Below are positions 20,064 to 30,384 of a DNA stretch of 42,262 bases, piece after piece. The stretch's first letter is position 1, and each line of letters begins with the position of its first letter. The notes under the pieces are model-generated. The model ran no database searches and was not told the origin of the DNA. It saw nothing but the letters and a program-made list of their open reading frames with translations. The stretch comes from Symbiodinium natans (Eukaryota > Sar > Dinophyceae > Suessiales > Symbiodiniaceae), in NCBI GenBank assembly GCA_905221605.1, contig CAJNDS010000890.1, forward strand, positions 1,651,357 through 1,693,618, given 5' to 3'. Position numbers and translations under genes: made by a program.

Positions 20064-23000
20064 GCCTTGGGAGTTTAGGGTTTGGGAGTTTAGGGTTTAG
20101 GCTTGGGGTTTAGGGGTTAGGGTTTGGTGTGTAGGGGTTTAAAGGTTTAGGGTTTAGGGTTTAGGGGCTGAGGGGCTTAGGGCTTAGGGCTTAGGGTTTA
20201 GGGTTTATGGTTTCAGGGTTTCAGGGAGCACAGGGTTAGGGGTTTTGGGTCGAGGAATTGAGGAGGGAGGAGTTCCCCGAACTATGCTCCCTAATCAAAC
20301 TTACGCCCCGACAAGCCTTAACAAAGCCCCAAACCCTACAACCTGAACCTTCGTTGCTCTTAAGTAGAGTATCCTAACATGAACATGCCAAACTCCCAAC
20401 TCAAAGTTGAGGGCGTGGGTTGGGGTGAAGCAGCTTCGTTTCGATACTAAACCGTAAACCCTAAACCCAAAACCCAAAACCCAAAACCCTAAACCCTAAA
20501 CCCTAAACCCCTAAACCCTAAACCCTAAACCCTAAACCCTAAACCCTACACCCTAAACCCTAAACCCTAAACCCTAAAACCCTAAGCCCTAAACCCTAAA
20601 CCTGTACTACTTGCACTCCTGACCACGTCTTCATGGGAGGGGCGTGGGGAGGAGGCTCGGGCCCAATGCCTTTTCAGGGGCTCGCGGCTTGGGGCGACGC
20701 AGGGGGGTTCAGCCAAAAAAGTTGCCCAAAAGGGTTTAGGGTTTAGGGTTTTAGGGTTTAGGGTTTAGGGCTTTAGGGTTTTAGGGTTTAGGGTTTTAGG
20801 GCTTTAGGGTTTAGGGTTTAGTGTGCAAGCTTTACCTCTGGTATGCACAGACTTCTTAGCTCTCTCTTGGTGCTGGTTTTTCCGAGACCGCGCGTCCTTT
20901 GAACCTTCAACCCCAAGCCCTAAATCCAATGTGCAGCCTCACACCTGCATATCGGGTTTGAGGGTTTACGGAGAGAACCTACGCAAACCCTCAACCCTGA
21001 GCCTTTCAACCCCCAACCTCTACAAGGGACCCCTAAATCGAAAACCCCCTAAACCCTAAACCCTAAACCCTAAACCCAAAACCATAAACCCTAAACCCTA
21101 AACCCTAAACCCTAAACCCTAAACCCTAAACCCTTAGCCCTAATCAGGAGGGCAAGCGCCTTCTCAAGAATCTCACCAAGCTCACGAAGCCAGATGTCTG
21201 TCACTGGGCATTAAGCCTGGCGGGATGGGGGTTGGGAGTTTGGGGTTTAGGGTTTTAGGGTTTGGGGTTTAGGGTTCAGGGTTTAGGGTGGAGGGCCCAG
21301 GGGCTTTAGTGTGTTCGGGACTCGCGCTCTCTTTGTGGTTGGTGCCGCCATGTTGGCAGGCTCATCAGTTGGGGTTGTCGAGATTATTAGCGGCTGTAAG
21401 CCTCAAGCTCTACGTCCCCAGTTTAGATCCGCCCAAAAACCTAGAGCCTTCTCTTGGTGTAAAGCCTAAACGCTAAACCCCAAGCCCTAAACCCCAAACC
21501 CCAAACCCCAAACCCCAAACCCCAAACCCCAAATCCCAAACCCCAAACCCTAAACCCTAATCCTCTATTTGGGGTGTGGGGGGGTCGGGGGCAGCTTCTG
21601 CAAGGCAAGCACTTCCGGGATGAGGACCCGCTCGCTTGCGTTTCAGGGTTCAGGGATCCTAAGGTTTCAGGGTTGTGGCTTGGGGGGCCTGGGCTTTAAG
21701 GTTTAGGGTTTAGGGTTTAGGGCTCAGGGGTCGAGCGCTTCGGGTTTTGGGCCTGGGAGGGTTGATGTTTTCGGATTTTGAAGGTTTCGAGCTGAGGGGT
21801 TCGGGGCCAGTTTTTCGGGGTTTAGGGTTTAGGGTTTCGGGGTGTGGGGGGGCTTAGAGCTGGATGTACTCAAGCCGCGGGCGGGGGGGAGGGGGAGGCA
21901 TGCCCAATGCGAACGTGTGGGTTTAGGGTTTAGGGTTTGGGGGTTTAGGGTTTCATTAGGGGGTTGGCTCCATGATGCTTGTACTTCAGAAAGGATTAGA
22001 AGGATGAGGACATAGTCTTGTGTTGTCGTTTAGGCTCCTGAACCCTAAGCCCCAAACCCTAAACCCTGCTCCTGTGGTGGCTTGAGATATTTGTGCCTTT
22101 TCGGGGTTTGGGGATGTTTAGTTATTTGTTTGTTTATTTGTAGTCATATTTATATTTATATTCATATTTATATTTATATTTAATATTATATTTATATTTG
22201 CATGTTTTGTTGATGTTTTTTTGTTTTTGTTGTTTTTTCCTTTTGTGTTATTGGGAGCTTCGGGGCTTGGGGTGTTTTTTAATTTTTGGGTCTTCCTGAC
22301 CGGTGTTGGAGGTGCGCTTCGCTGCACCGCCCAAAGCCTGAATCTTTAACCCTAAGCCCTGAGCCCTGAGCCCTAAACCCTAAACCCTAAACCCGAAACC
22401 CTAAACCCTAAACCCTAAACCCTAAACCCTAAACCCCAAACCCCGACCTGCTGCAAGGACAAGCGCCTGGCCCGCGAGCTGCAGGAAATCCTCGAGGAGC
22501 TCCTCAAGGAGACCCGGGGCCGCGAGCTTTCGCGCAGGGCTTGGGGATCGGCGCTGTGGGGGGGTTTAGGGTTTAGGGTTTAGGGTTTAGGGTTTAGGGA
22601 CAAGGTTGAGGGGGACCCTAAAACCCTAAAACCCTAAAACCCTAAAACCCTAAAACCCTAAAACCCTAAAACCCTAAAACCCTAAAACCCTAAAACCCTA
22701 AAACCCTGAAGCCTAAACCCTGAAGCCAAAAACCCTCAATTCCCCAAACCCCAAAACCCTACAACCCTCAACCAGCCATCCTGAGCCCGAGGCCCGAAAC
22801 ACCCAAACCCCGAAACCCTTAAACCTGCCAGGCTTCGGGAGCGTAGGGTTTAGGGTTTAGGGTTTAGGGTTTAGGGTTTAGGGTTTAGGGTTTAGGGTTT
22901 AGGGTTTAGGGTTAGGGTCAAAGCCTCCTAAAGCCTCCTAGACCCGAAGCCCCAAAAGGAGCTCGAGACGCAGCTCTCCATGCCGTGGCCCAGCCGCGCG

Positions 23001-26000
23001 TGGAAGTCAAGCTCTGAACCCCTACATCCCACAACCCCTTTGTGCTAGTTTTTGTAGGAGGTTTGTATGACAAGAAGAATAAGGGGATGTCTGCGCTTTT
23101 TATGTCAGCATCTTAGTCTTGAATTGTACGATGATACTGTTAGTTTTTTTTATATCAATGTGTTGTTAGATTTTGTTGTCATGTTGTCATATTGGCATAC
23201 TGTTGCATTGGTATATTAGGGCTGCACTGGCATGTAGAGAAACGGCCGGAGGCTGTGCTGCTCATGTGTCCAGATCGACGGTGCCAGGTCCCTACACCCA
23301 AGCCCCATAAACCCCACAATAAACCCCGAAACCCTAGAGCCGTAATTCCGGAACACTAAACCCTAAACCCTAAACCCTAAACCCTAAACCCTAAACCCTA
23401 AACCCTAAACCCTAAACCCTAAACCCTAAACCCTAAACCCTAAACCCTAAACCCTAAACCCTAGACCCTAAAGGCCCCTGGAAAACTCATTTAAGCCCCG
23501 AAGCCCAGTCAAGTCCAAGGTGGAGCCGGCAACCTGAGCGCCAGACGTCGGAGGGATGGAGCAGCGGCCCGGCAAGAAAAAGTCGTCCGGGGGATCCTCG
23601 AACAGTTTCCTGTTCAACGGGATGTTGGGGAGTCTAGGGTTTGGGGGTGTTTAGGCTTTAGGGTTTGGGGTTTGGGGTTTTGGGGTTTAGGGTTTAGGGT
23701 TTGGGGTTTTAGGGTTTAGGGTTTAAGGGGTTTTGGGTTTGGGGGTTTAGGGGTTTAGGGGTTTAGAGTTTAGGGTTTAGGGCTTGGGGTTTAGGGTTTG
23801 CCGTGATACTGCCACGGGCCGCTTTTGGCCATAGCTCCCTCCTGGCATACTTCAGCTGTTGTTGTCCGAGAGGTCGTAGTATCAGATTATTTCATTGTGT
23901 GCTTGTATCATTGTATTGTGTTATGTCATTTGTTATGTTATTTTGATGAATTTTCTGGTATATACTTGAGTGAGTCTCTTTGGAAGATAAAGCGGGGGAG
24001 GGGGGTGCAGGGTTTAGGGTCTAGCGTTTTACTTTGAAAGCCCTTAAACCTTGAGTTCTAAACGCCGAAACCTTAGATAAGCCCCAGGCTCTGAAGCTTG
24101 CAAGCCCGAAATCTTGGATGACACCTTACACCCCTGAACCCTAATCCTGAAGAATAAGGGCCCATCAAGAGACTGTTAGAGTCCTACCCTGAGCCCTAAG
24201 CCCTAACCCTAAACGCTAAACGCTAAACCCTAAACCCTAAACCCGAAACCTACGAAGAGTTCAGCCGAGGACAGTCCTCCCCTTTCGGGGCATCGTGGCT
24301 CCAGAGCCAACGGGGCTGGAACGAGCAACTTTTCCCTAAACCCTAAACCCTAAACCCTAAACCCTAAACCCTAAACCCTAAACCCTAAACCCTAAACCCT
24401 AAACCCTAAACCCTAAACCCTGAACCCTAAACCCTAAACCCTAAACCCTAAACCCTAAACCCCAAACCCTAAAACCTAAACCCTAAGCCCTAAACCCTAC
24501 GCCCTAAACCCCTACACCCTAGAATGCCCCCGCCAAAACCCACCAACCATAGCATCCTTTCTTGAACCTGTATCATGGGTTTCCCTACTACCCGCCTCTA
24601 TACTACCTTTAGGGTTTAGAATGTAGGGGGGTAGTAAGAGGGGGGGTAGTAGGGGAACCCATGACCATAAGCCCTAATTTGAAGGGTTCAGGGTGCTTAG
24701 GGTTTAGATAGGGGTCTTCGGGCTAGGTTTAGGGTTTTGGGGTTTAGGGTTTAGAGTTCAGGGTTCAGGGTTTAGGGTTTAGGGGGTTCAGGGCTTAGGG
24801 TGGTTCAGAGTTAAGCGGGTTGGCTGTCCGTCAGAAAGGAAGTCCTATGGCATCCTTCCACAAAAGGGAACCGCAGGGAAACAGCGGGACTCGAGTAGGA
24901 ACTGGCTAGTAGCCCTGAACCCTACACCCTACACCCTAAGCCCTATCTAAACCCTAAACCCTAAACCTTAAACCCTAAACCCTAAACCCTAAACCCTAAA
25001 CCCTAATCCCCAAACCCTAAACCCTCAACCCTAAACCCAAAGCCCTAACCCTGGGCCCTGAATGTGCCCGGGGTTCCCTGGTTGGGGGTGAAAGGGCCCC
25101 CAGGTTGCTGAGGAACCCCAAGTTCGGTTCAGGGTTTAGGGTTTAGGGTTTAGGGTTTAGGGTTTAGGGTTTAGGGTTTAGGGTTTAGGGCTTAGGGCTT
25201 AGGGCTTAGGGCTTTTAGGGTTTAGGGTTTAGGGTTCAGGGTTTCGTGGTTTAGGTAGGGTGCAGGGTTTAGGGTTTAGGGCGATGAGCTAGCGCGCTTT
25301 GGGTCCAGGGTTTAGGAGTGAGATGTTTAGGGTTCAGAGGCTTCAGGGTTTAGGATTCAGGGGTTTAGGGTTTAGGGTTTAGGGTTTAGGGTTTAGGATT
25401 CAGGGGTTTAGGGTTCAGGATTCAGGGCTTAGGGTCGGGGGGGAGGGGTTTTAAGGTCTAGAGTTTAGGGTGTTGGATTGATGGGTTTTAGGATTGAGGG
25501 GTTTACTGGTTGGGGATTTACGGCTCATCTGTCCCACCTCCGAGGCAGACAGCCCTAAAACACTCAAAACCCAAGGTTTAGGGCTTAGGGTTTACGGTTT
25601 AGGGTTTAGGGTTTCAGGGTTTTACGGTTTTAGGGTTTTAGGTCGTTGGGGTTCTAGTTCTAGGGTTCTCTAGGGATTTAGGGTTTCGGGGTTTTGAGGG
25701 TTTTAGGGTTGTAATTGGGGTTTTACTTACCCTAAACCCTAAACCCTAAACCCTAAACCCTAAACCCTAAACCCTAAACCCTAAAAAACCCGAAACCCTA
25801 AACCCGAAACCCCAAACCCAAAACCCTAAACCCTAAACCGTAAACCCTAAGCCCTAAACCTTGGGTTTTGAGGGGTTTCGGGCTGTCTGCCTCGGAGGTG
25901 GGACAGATGATGGCAGCGGCCACCTGATCCCTTACTGGATCGACTGCAGTAGCGGCCTGACCGTCTGGCTCCTCGACAGGAGCCGTAGTTACCCTCAACC

Positions 26001-29000
26001 CTAAACCCGAAACCCTAAACCCTAACACCCCTCTTCCTTCAAGGCCCTCACAGGGCTTCTTGTGGTGTTTTGAATGCCCGACCTGGTTTAGGGTTTAGGG
26101 TTTACGGTTTAGGGTTTAGGGTTACCGGCTGAACCCGAAACCCTGAAACTCAAACTTGGGGTTTAGGATTGAGGGTTTGGGGTTTTAGGGTTTAGGGTTT
26201 AAAGTTTAGGGTTTAGGGAAACTTTGGGGTTTAGGATTTAGGGTTTGGGGTTATTCGGTTTAGGGTTGCTTTGTGTCAACGCCGCGCGGGCCGTGTGCTA
26301 GCGCGCACTGGCGCCCTCTCTGAGCCAGCCAGGGTGCGATTTGTGGCAGGATAGACTACGTGGGGCCCTGTGATGCCTCGCCCGGGGGTAGTGGTCCATA
26401 CTTCGGGGTACTGCCCTCATGCTGTGATCTCTAAGAAGTAGATGCATGCATGCCTCGGTGTCTACCCTCAATGATGACTGGCTCTTTGTGTGCAGAGCCA
26501 ACATCGCACTATGCGGCGTGAACCCTAAACCCTAAACCCTAAACCCTAAACCCTAAAACCCTAAACCCTAAACCCTAAACCCTAAACCCTAAACCCTAAA
26601 CCCTAAACCCTAAACCCTAAACCCTAAACCCTAAACCCTAAACCCTAAACCCTAAAACCTAAACCCTAAGGTGTAGCTTAGCATCTTCCCTGCTCTCAGG
26701 TCAAGACCAGATGGGCACATCCTTGACTTGGTTCGCCGCTTGTTTTCTGATCCTGCAGGGCTTTTGGTGTTCGAGGCTTGCTTTCGAGCTCTTAAGGGGC
26801 TACGTGCCATATGCCCCCCCCCCCCCCCTAACCCTTTCAAGGATCTATGTGGGACCGCAATAGCCGCCATTCTAGCCATTCTAGCCATTCCCATTCCTAC
26901 TTCCCGACTGGCCGGCGGTAAAGCGCGTGAAGCTTATTCTCAGACCCAAAGACGGCTGTTAAGCCCTAAACCCTAAGCCTAAACTCTAAACCCTCATCCC
27001 TAACCCCGAAACCCTGAACCCTAAACCCTAAACCCCAAATCCTAGAAAAAACAGGGCCTTACCCCGCGAGGCCTTGGGCAATCCGTCGAGGAACTTCAAG
27101 ACAAGGTGAGCTCCACCGCAGACAAGACGGACCGATCGCCGGGTTCGGGGGATTCAGGGTTTAGGGTTTAGGGTTCAGGGTTGAGGGTTGAGGGTTTAGG
27201 GTTTAGGGTTTAGGGTTCAGGGTTTAGGGTTCAGGGTTGAGGGTTTAGGGTTTAGGGTTTAGGGGCTTTTCGCATCTTCTTTTTGGGGGGGTGGGCCGGG
27301 GCACAGGGAAGCCCTAAACCCCAAGCCCTAGCCCTGGACCCGAAACCCGACAGCAGGGTTCACTGGGGTTGGGCCTCAGGCTGCCGATGGGCTACTTCGG
27401 CACGAAGCCCTAAGCCTTAAGCCTTAAGCCTTAAGCCTTAAGCCCTAAGCCCTAAGCCCAAAGCCCTAAGCCCTAAGCCCTAAACCCTCAACCCTAAACC
27501 CAAAACCCTAAACCCTAATCCCTAAACCCTAAACCCTAAACCCCAGGACAGGCACCTGGACGGGACCGGCCCCTTTAACTATCGCGTCTCTTTGAGGCCC
27601 TAAGCTTTCAGGAGGAGTATACGATGATCGAGACCCAAGAAGAGGGGCTAGAGTTCTCCTAAAAACTTTAACCCCAAACCCCAAACCCTAAACCCTGAAC
27701 CCTAAACCCTAAATCCTAAACCCTAACCATAAACCCTCAACCCTGAACTGCACAGGACCACCTGGTAGCGGCCGAGGCGCTCCCTTTCGAGCTCATGCCG
27801 GTGTACCCGGCGCCTTGGCCGCGGGTTTCGGGTTTCGCTTTTCGCTTTTTTGGGGGTTTGGATAGCGTTTAGGGTTTAGTGTTTAGGGTTTTCGGGTTTA
27901 GGGTTTCGGGCTTAATTCGGGTTCAGGGTTCAGGGTGTAGGGTGTAGGGTTCAGGGTTTTAGGGTTTGCTTTGAGGAAGGATTACCAAAATTGAAAGAGG
28001 GCCTAAGGAATACTTCCAAACTGCGCTTACCCCTAAGCTCCGTTTTCCAAAGGAACTTGCGCGTTGTTTTTTATTTCAAGGGTTTTCGGGGTACAGGGTT
28101 TTGTTTGTCTGTGAAGAAAGGGTTTTCGGGGTACAGGGTTTAGGGTTTAGGGTTTAGGGTTTAGGGATGTTACGGGTAGCCCCAAATTCAATGCCAGGAG
28201 GTGCTTGGGATGTACGGCTTGAAGTTCAGGGCCGAGGGCCTAGCTGCTGTTTGGGCCTAAACCCTAAACCCTAAACCCTAAACCCTAAACCCTAAACCCT
28301 AAACCCTAAACCCCCTAAACCCTAAACCCTAAATTTAAGAGCCTCCGGCTCAAGCCGCCGACCCCGCTGGAGCATAGTTGAAAGGTCAGCCTGCACGGCA
28401 GAGTTCTGTGAAACGTTGGGGGGGGGGTGGCACCAGGACCCCAGAAGGCAGGAAAGAAAAGACAGTGGGGGGGGAGGGGGGGGGGGCAGGCGGGGGGGGG
28501 GGGGCGGGGGGGGGGTTGGGGGGGGGTTGTGTGGGTGTGTGGTCGGGGGGGGGTGGTAGGGGGGTTGGGGGGGGGGGGTGTCAGGAGGGTGAATTGGTGG
28601 GGGGGGGGGGTGGGGTATGGGGGGGGGGGGGGTGGGCCCAAAAAAAACGCTGATTTTGCTGAGGGCGCCCCTACCCCCTGTGCTGAACCGCCTGTTTACG
28701 CTGTGCGGGTGGCGCGGTCCTCCGCGAAAAAATTGTGCACCGACCCGCGTTTTAGGGGGGTAAGGAGGGAAAGAGGGAGGTTTTCACCTCCTTTTCCCAT
28801 CCAACACGCCGCCAGGGTCGGCGGACCCTAAACCCTAAACCCTAAACCCCAAACCCCAAACCCTAAACCCTAAACCCTAAACATCTTTCGAGGACACGGA
28901 TGTTAGCAGCTCCATCCTTCCCTGGAAGTGCCTCAAGCTGAGCTGCACGGCCCAGCTCGCAGCCCGGCCTCTGTCATTTTACTCTGGAGCCCCAAGGTTT

Positions 29001-29754
29001 AGGGTTTAGGGTTTAGGGTTTAGGGTTTAGGGTTTAGGGTTTGGGGTTTGGGGTTTGGGTTTTGTGCTGGTTTGAAGGCTTGGGCTCCCTGGTTTCGGGG
29101 ATAATTGGGGCCCCTAAGCCCTGAGCAACCCTAAACTCTTACCCTAGGAGGGTTGGTAGTTGAGAGTTGCTGCGATCTGGGGTTACGAAGCCCTGAGGCC
29201 CTTTGGGGATGTGGGGTTGATGTCTTTAAGAAAGGTTTCAGGGTTCAGGGCCTTTAGGAGATCATAGGGTTTAGGGTGTAGCGTTTCAGGGGATTAAGAA
29301 TCGTAGCTAAAAGTTCCCCTGAATCTACTCCTAAAAGGGCCCTTTTTCCACCAAAAGGATCTTTTGGTTTAGGGGTTTAGGGGTTTAAGGGGTTTAGGGG
29401 TTTAGGGGGTTTAGGGGTTTAGGCCTTTAGGGGTTTAGGGGTTTAGGGGTTTAGGTGTTTAGGGGTTTAGGTGTTTAGGGGTTTAGGGGTTTATGGGAAA
29501 GTAGGGATGCTCACTGTATGCCCTATAGTTGAAACCTGCACCCTTTCGGGCATATTCGTCTGCGTCGCGTGATGAGCCTTAGCAAAAGTACCGTAATGGG
29601 TTCAGCATGAAGGGGTTTAGAGCATAGGGTTCGGGGAGTCTTTTTCAGAAGGTTTAAGGGCCATCCCAGTGTTGAATCGGAGGTCATCTGGGTCGCTTCG
29701 CTGCTGACGGTCCTCCTCGATCCTGTCTACTACGACACGCCCATTGCACCCAGG
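20031..29754 (+). CDS. Gene model 3: long multi-exon protein, possible ferlin/C2-like part
   Basis: Fourteen exons read on + with all phases compatible: 20031-20063, 21148-21207, 21595-21633, 22458-22538, 22959-23010, 23554-23631, 24270-24314, 25898-25987, 27071-27129, 27547-27585, 27756-27824, 28201-28242, 28893-28958 and 29683-29754. Order of parts: charged helical segments; a Lys/Ser-rich linker; a short piece like the end of a WW domain (PYWIDCSSGLTVW); 'TDRHLDGTGPFNYR', close to the conserved TD.H....G.G.FN(W/Y)R motif of ferlin C2 domains; and a hydrophobic segment at the end. Function is inferred only from these motifs. If ferlin-like, it would act in Ca2+-dependent membrane fusion. 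Both ends are open, and it may continue into model 4. Confidence 0.6.
20064..21147 (+). other. Gene 3 intron, TTTAGGG then CCCTAAA
   Basis: Mixed TTTAGGG arrays (20070-20225, 20731-20822) alternate with CCCTAAA arrays (20455-20605, 21048-21140), with short unique pieces between. A frame at 20823-21059 is open but lacks an exon signature. A small missed exon in the unique pieces (about 20610-20730) is possible. Confidence 0.5.
21148..21207 (+). CDS. Gene 3 exon 2, basic helix
   Basis: The acceptor TAATCAG|GAG gives EGKRLLKNLTKLTKPDVCHW (20 codons), then a GC donor (TGG|GCATTA), phase 0. It is preceded by CCCTAAA and followed by TTTGGGG/TTTAGGG. Confidence 0.72.
21482..21560. repeat. CCCCAAA variant array
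   Basis: About ten CCCCAAA heptamers form a homogeneous variant of the CCCTAAA unit. Confidence 0.9.
21595..21633 (+). CDS. Gene 3 exon 3
   Basis: The acceptor GGGGCAG|CTT gives LLQGKHFRDEDPL with a GC donor (CTC|GCTTGC), phase 0. The acceptor is followed by C and not G, unlike most here; an alternative AG|G at 21603-21605 would shift the phase. Confidence 0.5.
22145..22203. repeat. ATATTT hexamer microsatellite
   Basis: About eight ATATTT/ATATTC units form an AT-rich island in an otherwise GC-balanced intron. Confidence 0.85.
22458..22538 (+). CDS. Gene 3 exon 4, Glu/Leu helix
   Basis: The acceptor TGCAAG|GAC gives 'DKRLARELQEILEELLKETR' then GRELSRR, with a GC donor (AGG|GCTTGG). It is strongly G/C-ending. 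The heptad-like Leu spacing suggests a coiled-coil or amphipathic helix. Confidence 0.75.
22618..22706. repeat. CCCTAAAA octamer array
   Basis: Eleven CCCTAAAA units, an octamer variant distinct from the heptamer arrays on both sides (TTTAGGG at 22563-22600 and 22843-22917). Confidence 0.93.
22959..23010 (+). CDS. Gene 3 exon 5
   Basis: The acceptor CAAAAG|GAG gives ELETQLSMPWPSRAWKS plus one base, with a GC donor (A|GCTCTG). The leftover A joins GG at 23554 to make Arg. Confidence 0.68.
23554..23631 (+). CDS. Gene 3 exon 6, Lys/Ser/Gly linker
   Basis: The acceptor GTCGGAG|GG is followed by MEQRPGKKKSSGGSSNSF then LFNGMLG, with a GT donor (A|GTCTAG). It is coding-like, probably a flexible basic linker. 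Confidence 0.68.
24270..24314 (+). CDS. Gene 3 exon 7
   Basis: The acceptor AGCCGAG|GA gives QSSPFGASWLQSQR plus G, with a GC donor (GCTGGA). Other frames are open over the same bases, so the choice rests on phase with both neighbours. Confidence 0.55.
24573..24665. repeat. Hairpin element with 34-bp arms
   Basis: The arms at 24574-24607 and 24631-24664 match except for a few positions (TCATGGGTTTCCCTACTACC against its complement). The loop contains TTTAGGGTTTAG. It is a candidate non-autonomous element inside a gene 3 intron. Confidence 0.65.
25526..25918. repeat. Inverted duplication including an exon boundary
   Basis: The left arm from 25526 (CATCTGTCCCACCTCCGAGG, continuing into CCAAGGTTTAGGGCTTAGGG) is the reverse complement of the right arm ending at 25918. 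Match extends roughly 85-90 bp with few differences. The right arm holds the acceptor and the first bases of the exon at 25898; the left arm is an antisense copy upstream in the same intron. Confidence 0.85.
25898..25987 (+). CDS. Gene 3 exon 8, WW-like piece
   Basis: The acceptor CTCGGAG|GT completes Gly and reads TDDGSGHLIPYWIDCSSGLT then VWLLDRSR, with a GT donor (A|GTTACC). YW-x5-G-x-T-V-W resembles the second half of a WW domain, but the first Trp and the closing Pro are not seen. Confidence 0.68.
26520..26668. repeat. Long CCCTAAA array
   Basis: About 20 near-perfect units, within a gene 3 intron. The preceding unique piece (26270-26515) and following one (26670-26960) have open frames; the latter contains a 15-C run. 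I could not phase any exon there. Confidence 0.93.
26728..26976 (+). CDS. Unrecognised open frame, doubtful
   Basis: An 82-codon frame with a hydrophobic 'AIAAILAILAIPIP' produced partly by a triplicated CCATTCTAG word, and a Pro run from poly-C. An overlapping frame (FAACFLILQGFWCSRLAFEL) is equally plausible. No AG|G boundary decides between them. Confidence 0.18.
   Translation: MVRRLFSDPAGLLVFEACFRALKGLRAICPPPPPNPFKDLCGTAIAAILAILAIPIPTSRLAGGKAREAYSQTQRRLLSPKP
27071..27129 (+). CDS. Gene 3 exon 9
   Basis: The acceptor CGCGAG|GC completes Ser and reads LGQSVEELQDKVSSTADKT, with a GA donor (ACG|GACCGA). An alternative GT donor (AAG|GTGAGC) at 27106 is a good consensus and would shorten the exon in phase 0. 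Confidence 0.62.
27412..27480. repeat. CCTTAAG / CCCTAAG variant array
   Basis: Four CCTTAAG units are followed by about five CCCTAAG/CCCAAAG units, another local expansion of a variant heptamer. Confidence 0.9.
27547..27585 (+). CDS. Gene 3 exon 10, ferlin-like motif
   Basis: The acceptor CCCCAG|GAC reads DRHLDGTGPFNYR. Joined to ...ADKT it gives TDRHLDGTGPFNYR, resembling TD.H....G.G.FNWR of ferlin C2 domains. A GT donor (CGC|GTCTCT) gives phase 0, which the next exon needs; longer use into VSLRP is possible. Confidence 0.62.
27756..27824 (+). CDS. Gene 3 exon 11
   Basis: The acceptor GCACAG|GAC gives DHLVAAEALPFELMPVYPAP then WPR, with a GT donor (CGG|GTTTCG). It is strongly G/C-ending. 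TTTCGGG/TTTAGGG follows immediately. Confidence 0.7.
28201..28242 (+). CDS. Gene 3 exon 12
   Basis: The acceptor CCAGGAG|GTG gives VLGMYGLKFRAEGL and a GC donor (CTA|GCTGCT), phase 0. A second frame (GAWDVRLEVQG) is open as well. Confidence 0.48.
28333..28828 (+). mobile_element. G-tract-centred dispersed repeat, copy 1 of 2
   Basis: Starts TTTAAGAGCCTCCGGCTC and ends near GCCAGGGTCGGCGGACCC. Left and right blocks match the copy at 37060-37478 closely (for example GCTGATTTTGCTGAGGGCGC and TGCTGAACCGCCTGTTTACG). The middle is a long imperfect G tract (about 28466-28632) with TGTG interruptions. No protein is encoded; glycine-rich frames are artefacts. The class is unknown. Confidence 0.75.
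28893..28958 (+). CDS. Gene 3 exon 13
   Basis: The acceptor TTTCGAG|GAC gives DTDVSSSILPWKCLKLSCTA then QL, with a GC donor (CTC|GCAGCC). Preceded by CCCTAAA and followed by TTTAGGG. Confidence 0.6.
29366..29495. repeat. GGGGTTTA octamer array
   Basis: About fifteen GGGGTTTA/GTGTTTA units, the G-rich-strand octamer counterpart of the CCCTAAAA arrays. Confidence 0.88.
29683..29754 (+). CDS. Gene 3 exon 14, hydrophobic segment
   Basis: The acceptor TCGGAG|GTC gives VIWVASLLTVLLDPVYYDTP then IAPR, with a GC donor (AGG|GCGCGG), phase 0. It is a likely single membrane segment, followed by a CCCTAAA array at 29794. Confidence 0.72.
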
Positions 29755-29885
29755 GCGCGGGGCACGGGGAAGAGGGAGAGGGAGGGTGGGCCGAAACCCT
29801 AAACCCTAAACCCTAAACCCTAAACCCTAAACCCTAAACCCTAAACCCTAAACCCTAAACCCTCAAGACAAAATATATAGAAATT

Positions 29886-30360
29886 GTATGTGGTATCAAG
29901 TTATTTGTCTAAACAGCTGACAAGCCGAGTTTAAGTCTGAGGCCAAATGCTCAATTTACTTAAACCTCGCCCTCCCCCCTCCCCCCCTCCACCCCCTCTT
30001 ATGTGGTATCATTCTGAATTTTCAAGTTATTTGTCTAATTCTGAATTTTCAAGTTATTTGTCTAAACTGAGAACAATTCCTCAATTTACTTAAACCTCCC
30101 CCCCCCCCCCCCCCCCCCCCCTCCCCCCTCCCCCCCCCCCTACCCCCCCCCCTCCGCCCCCCCGCCCCCCCCCCCTCCCCCCCCTCCCTCCCCCCCTCCC
30201 CCCCCCCTCCCCCTCCTGTATAGCAGCAACACCCCCCATCCCTCTCCCCCCCCCCCCCTTCTCCCTCTCCCTCTCCCACCTCTTCCCCACCCCCCTCCCT
30301 CCCCCCTCTCCCCCCCCTCTCCCCCCCTCCCCTTCCTCCCCCCTCCACCACCAGTTTTAA
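29886..30360. repeat. Tandem duplication ending in long poly-C/CT tract
   Basis: ATGTGGTATCA...AAGTTATTTGTCTAAAC...CTCAATTTACTTAAACCTC occurs at 29886-29971 and again at 30001-30097, the second copy with an internal 'TTCTGAATTTTCAAG' duplication. Each copy is followed by C-rich tracts, the second about 250 bp of C with T interruptions. No gene. Confidence 0.85.
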
Positions 30361-30384
30361 AAAATCGAAGCGTTGCGAAACGAA

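Noticed and set aside
21595-22470. Apparent direct repeat CTTCTGCAAGGCAAGC / CTGCTGCAAGGACAAGC
   Set aside because: The match is imperfect, the two sites are about 850 bp apart and not at both ends of one repeat block, and it does not give a consistent splice solution.
28315-28831. Pro-rich and Gly-rich frames
   Set aside because: They come from the homopolymeric G tract of a dispersed repeat, not from a gene.
30049-30351. Gly/Glu/Arg-rich minus-strand frame
   Set aside because: Translation of a poly-C/CT tract; all three minus frames are similarly low-complexity.
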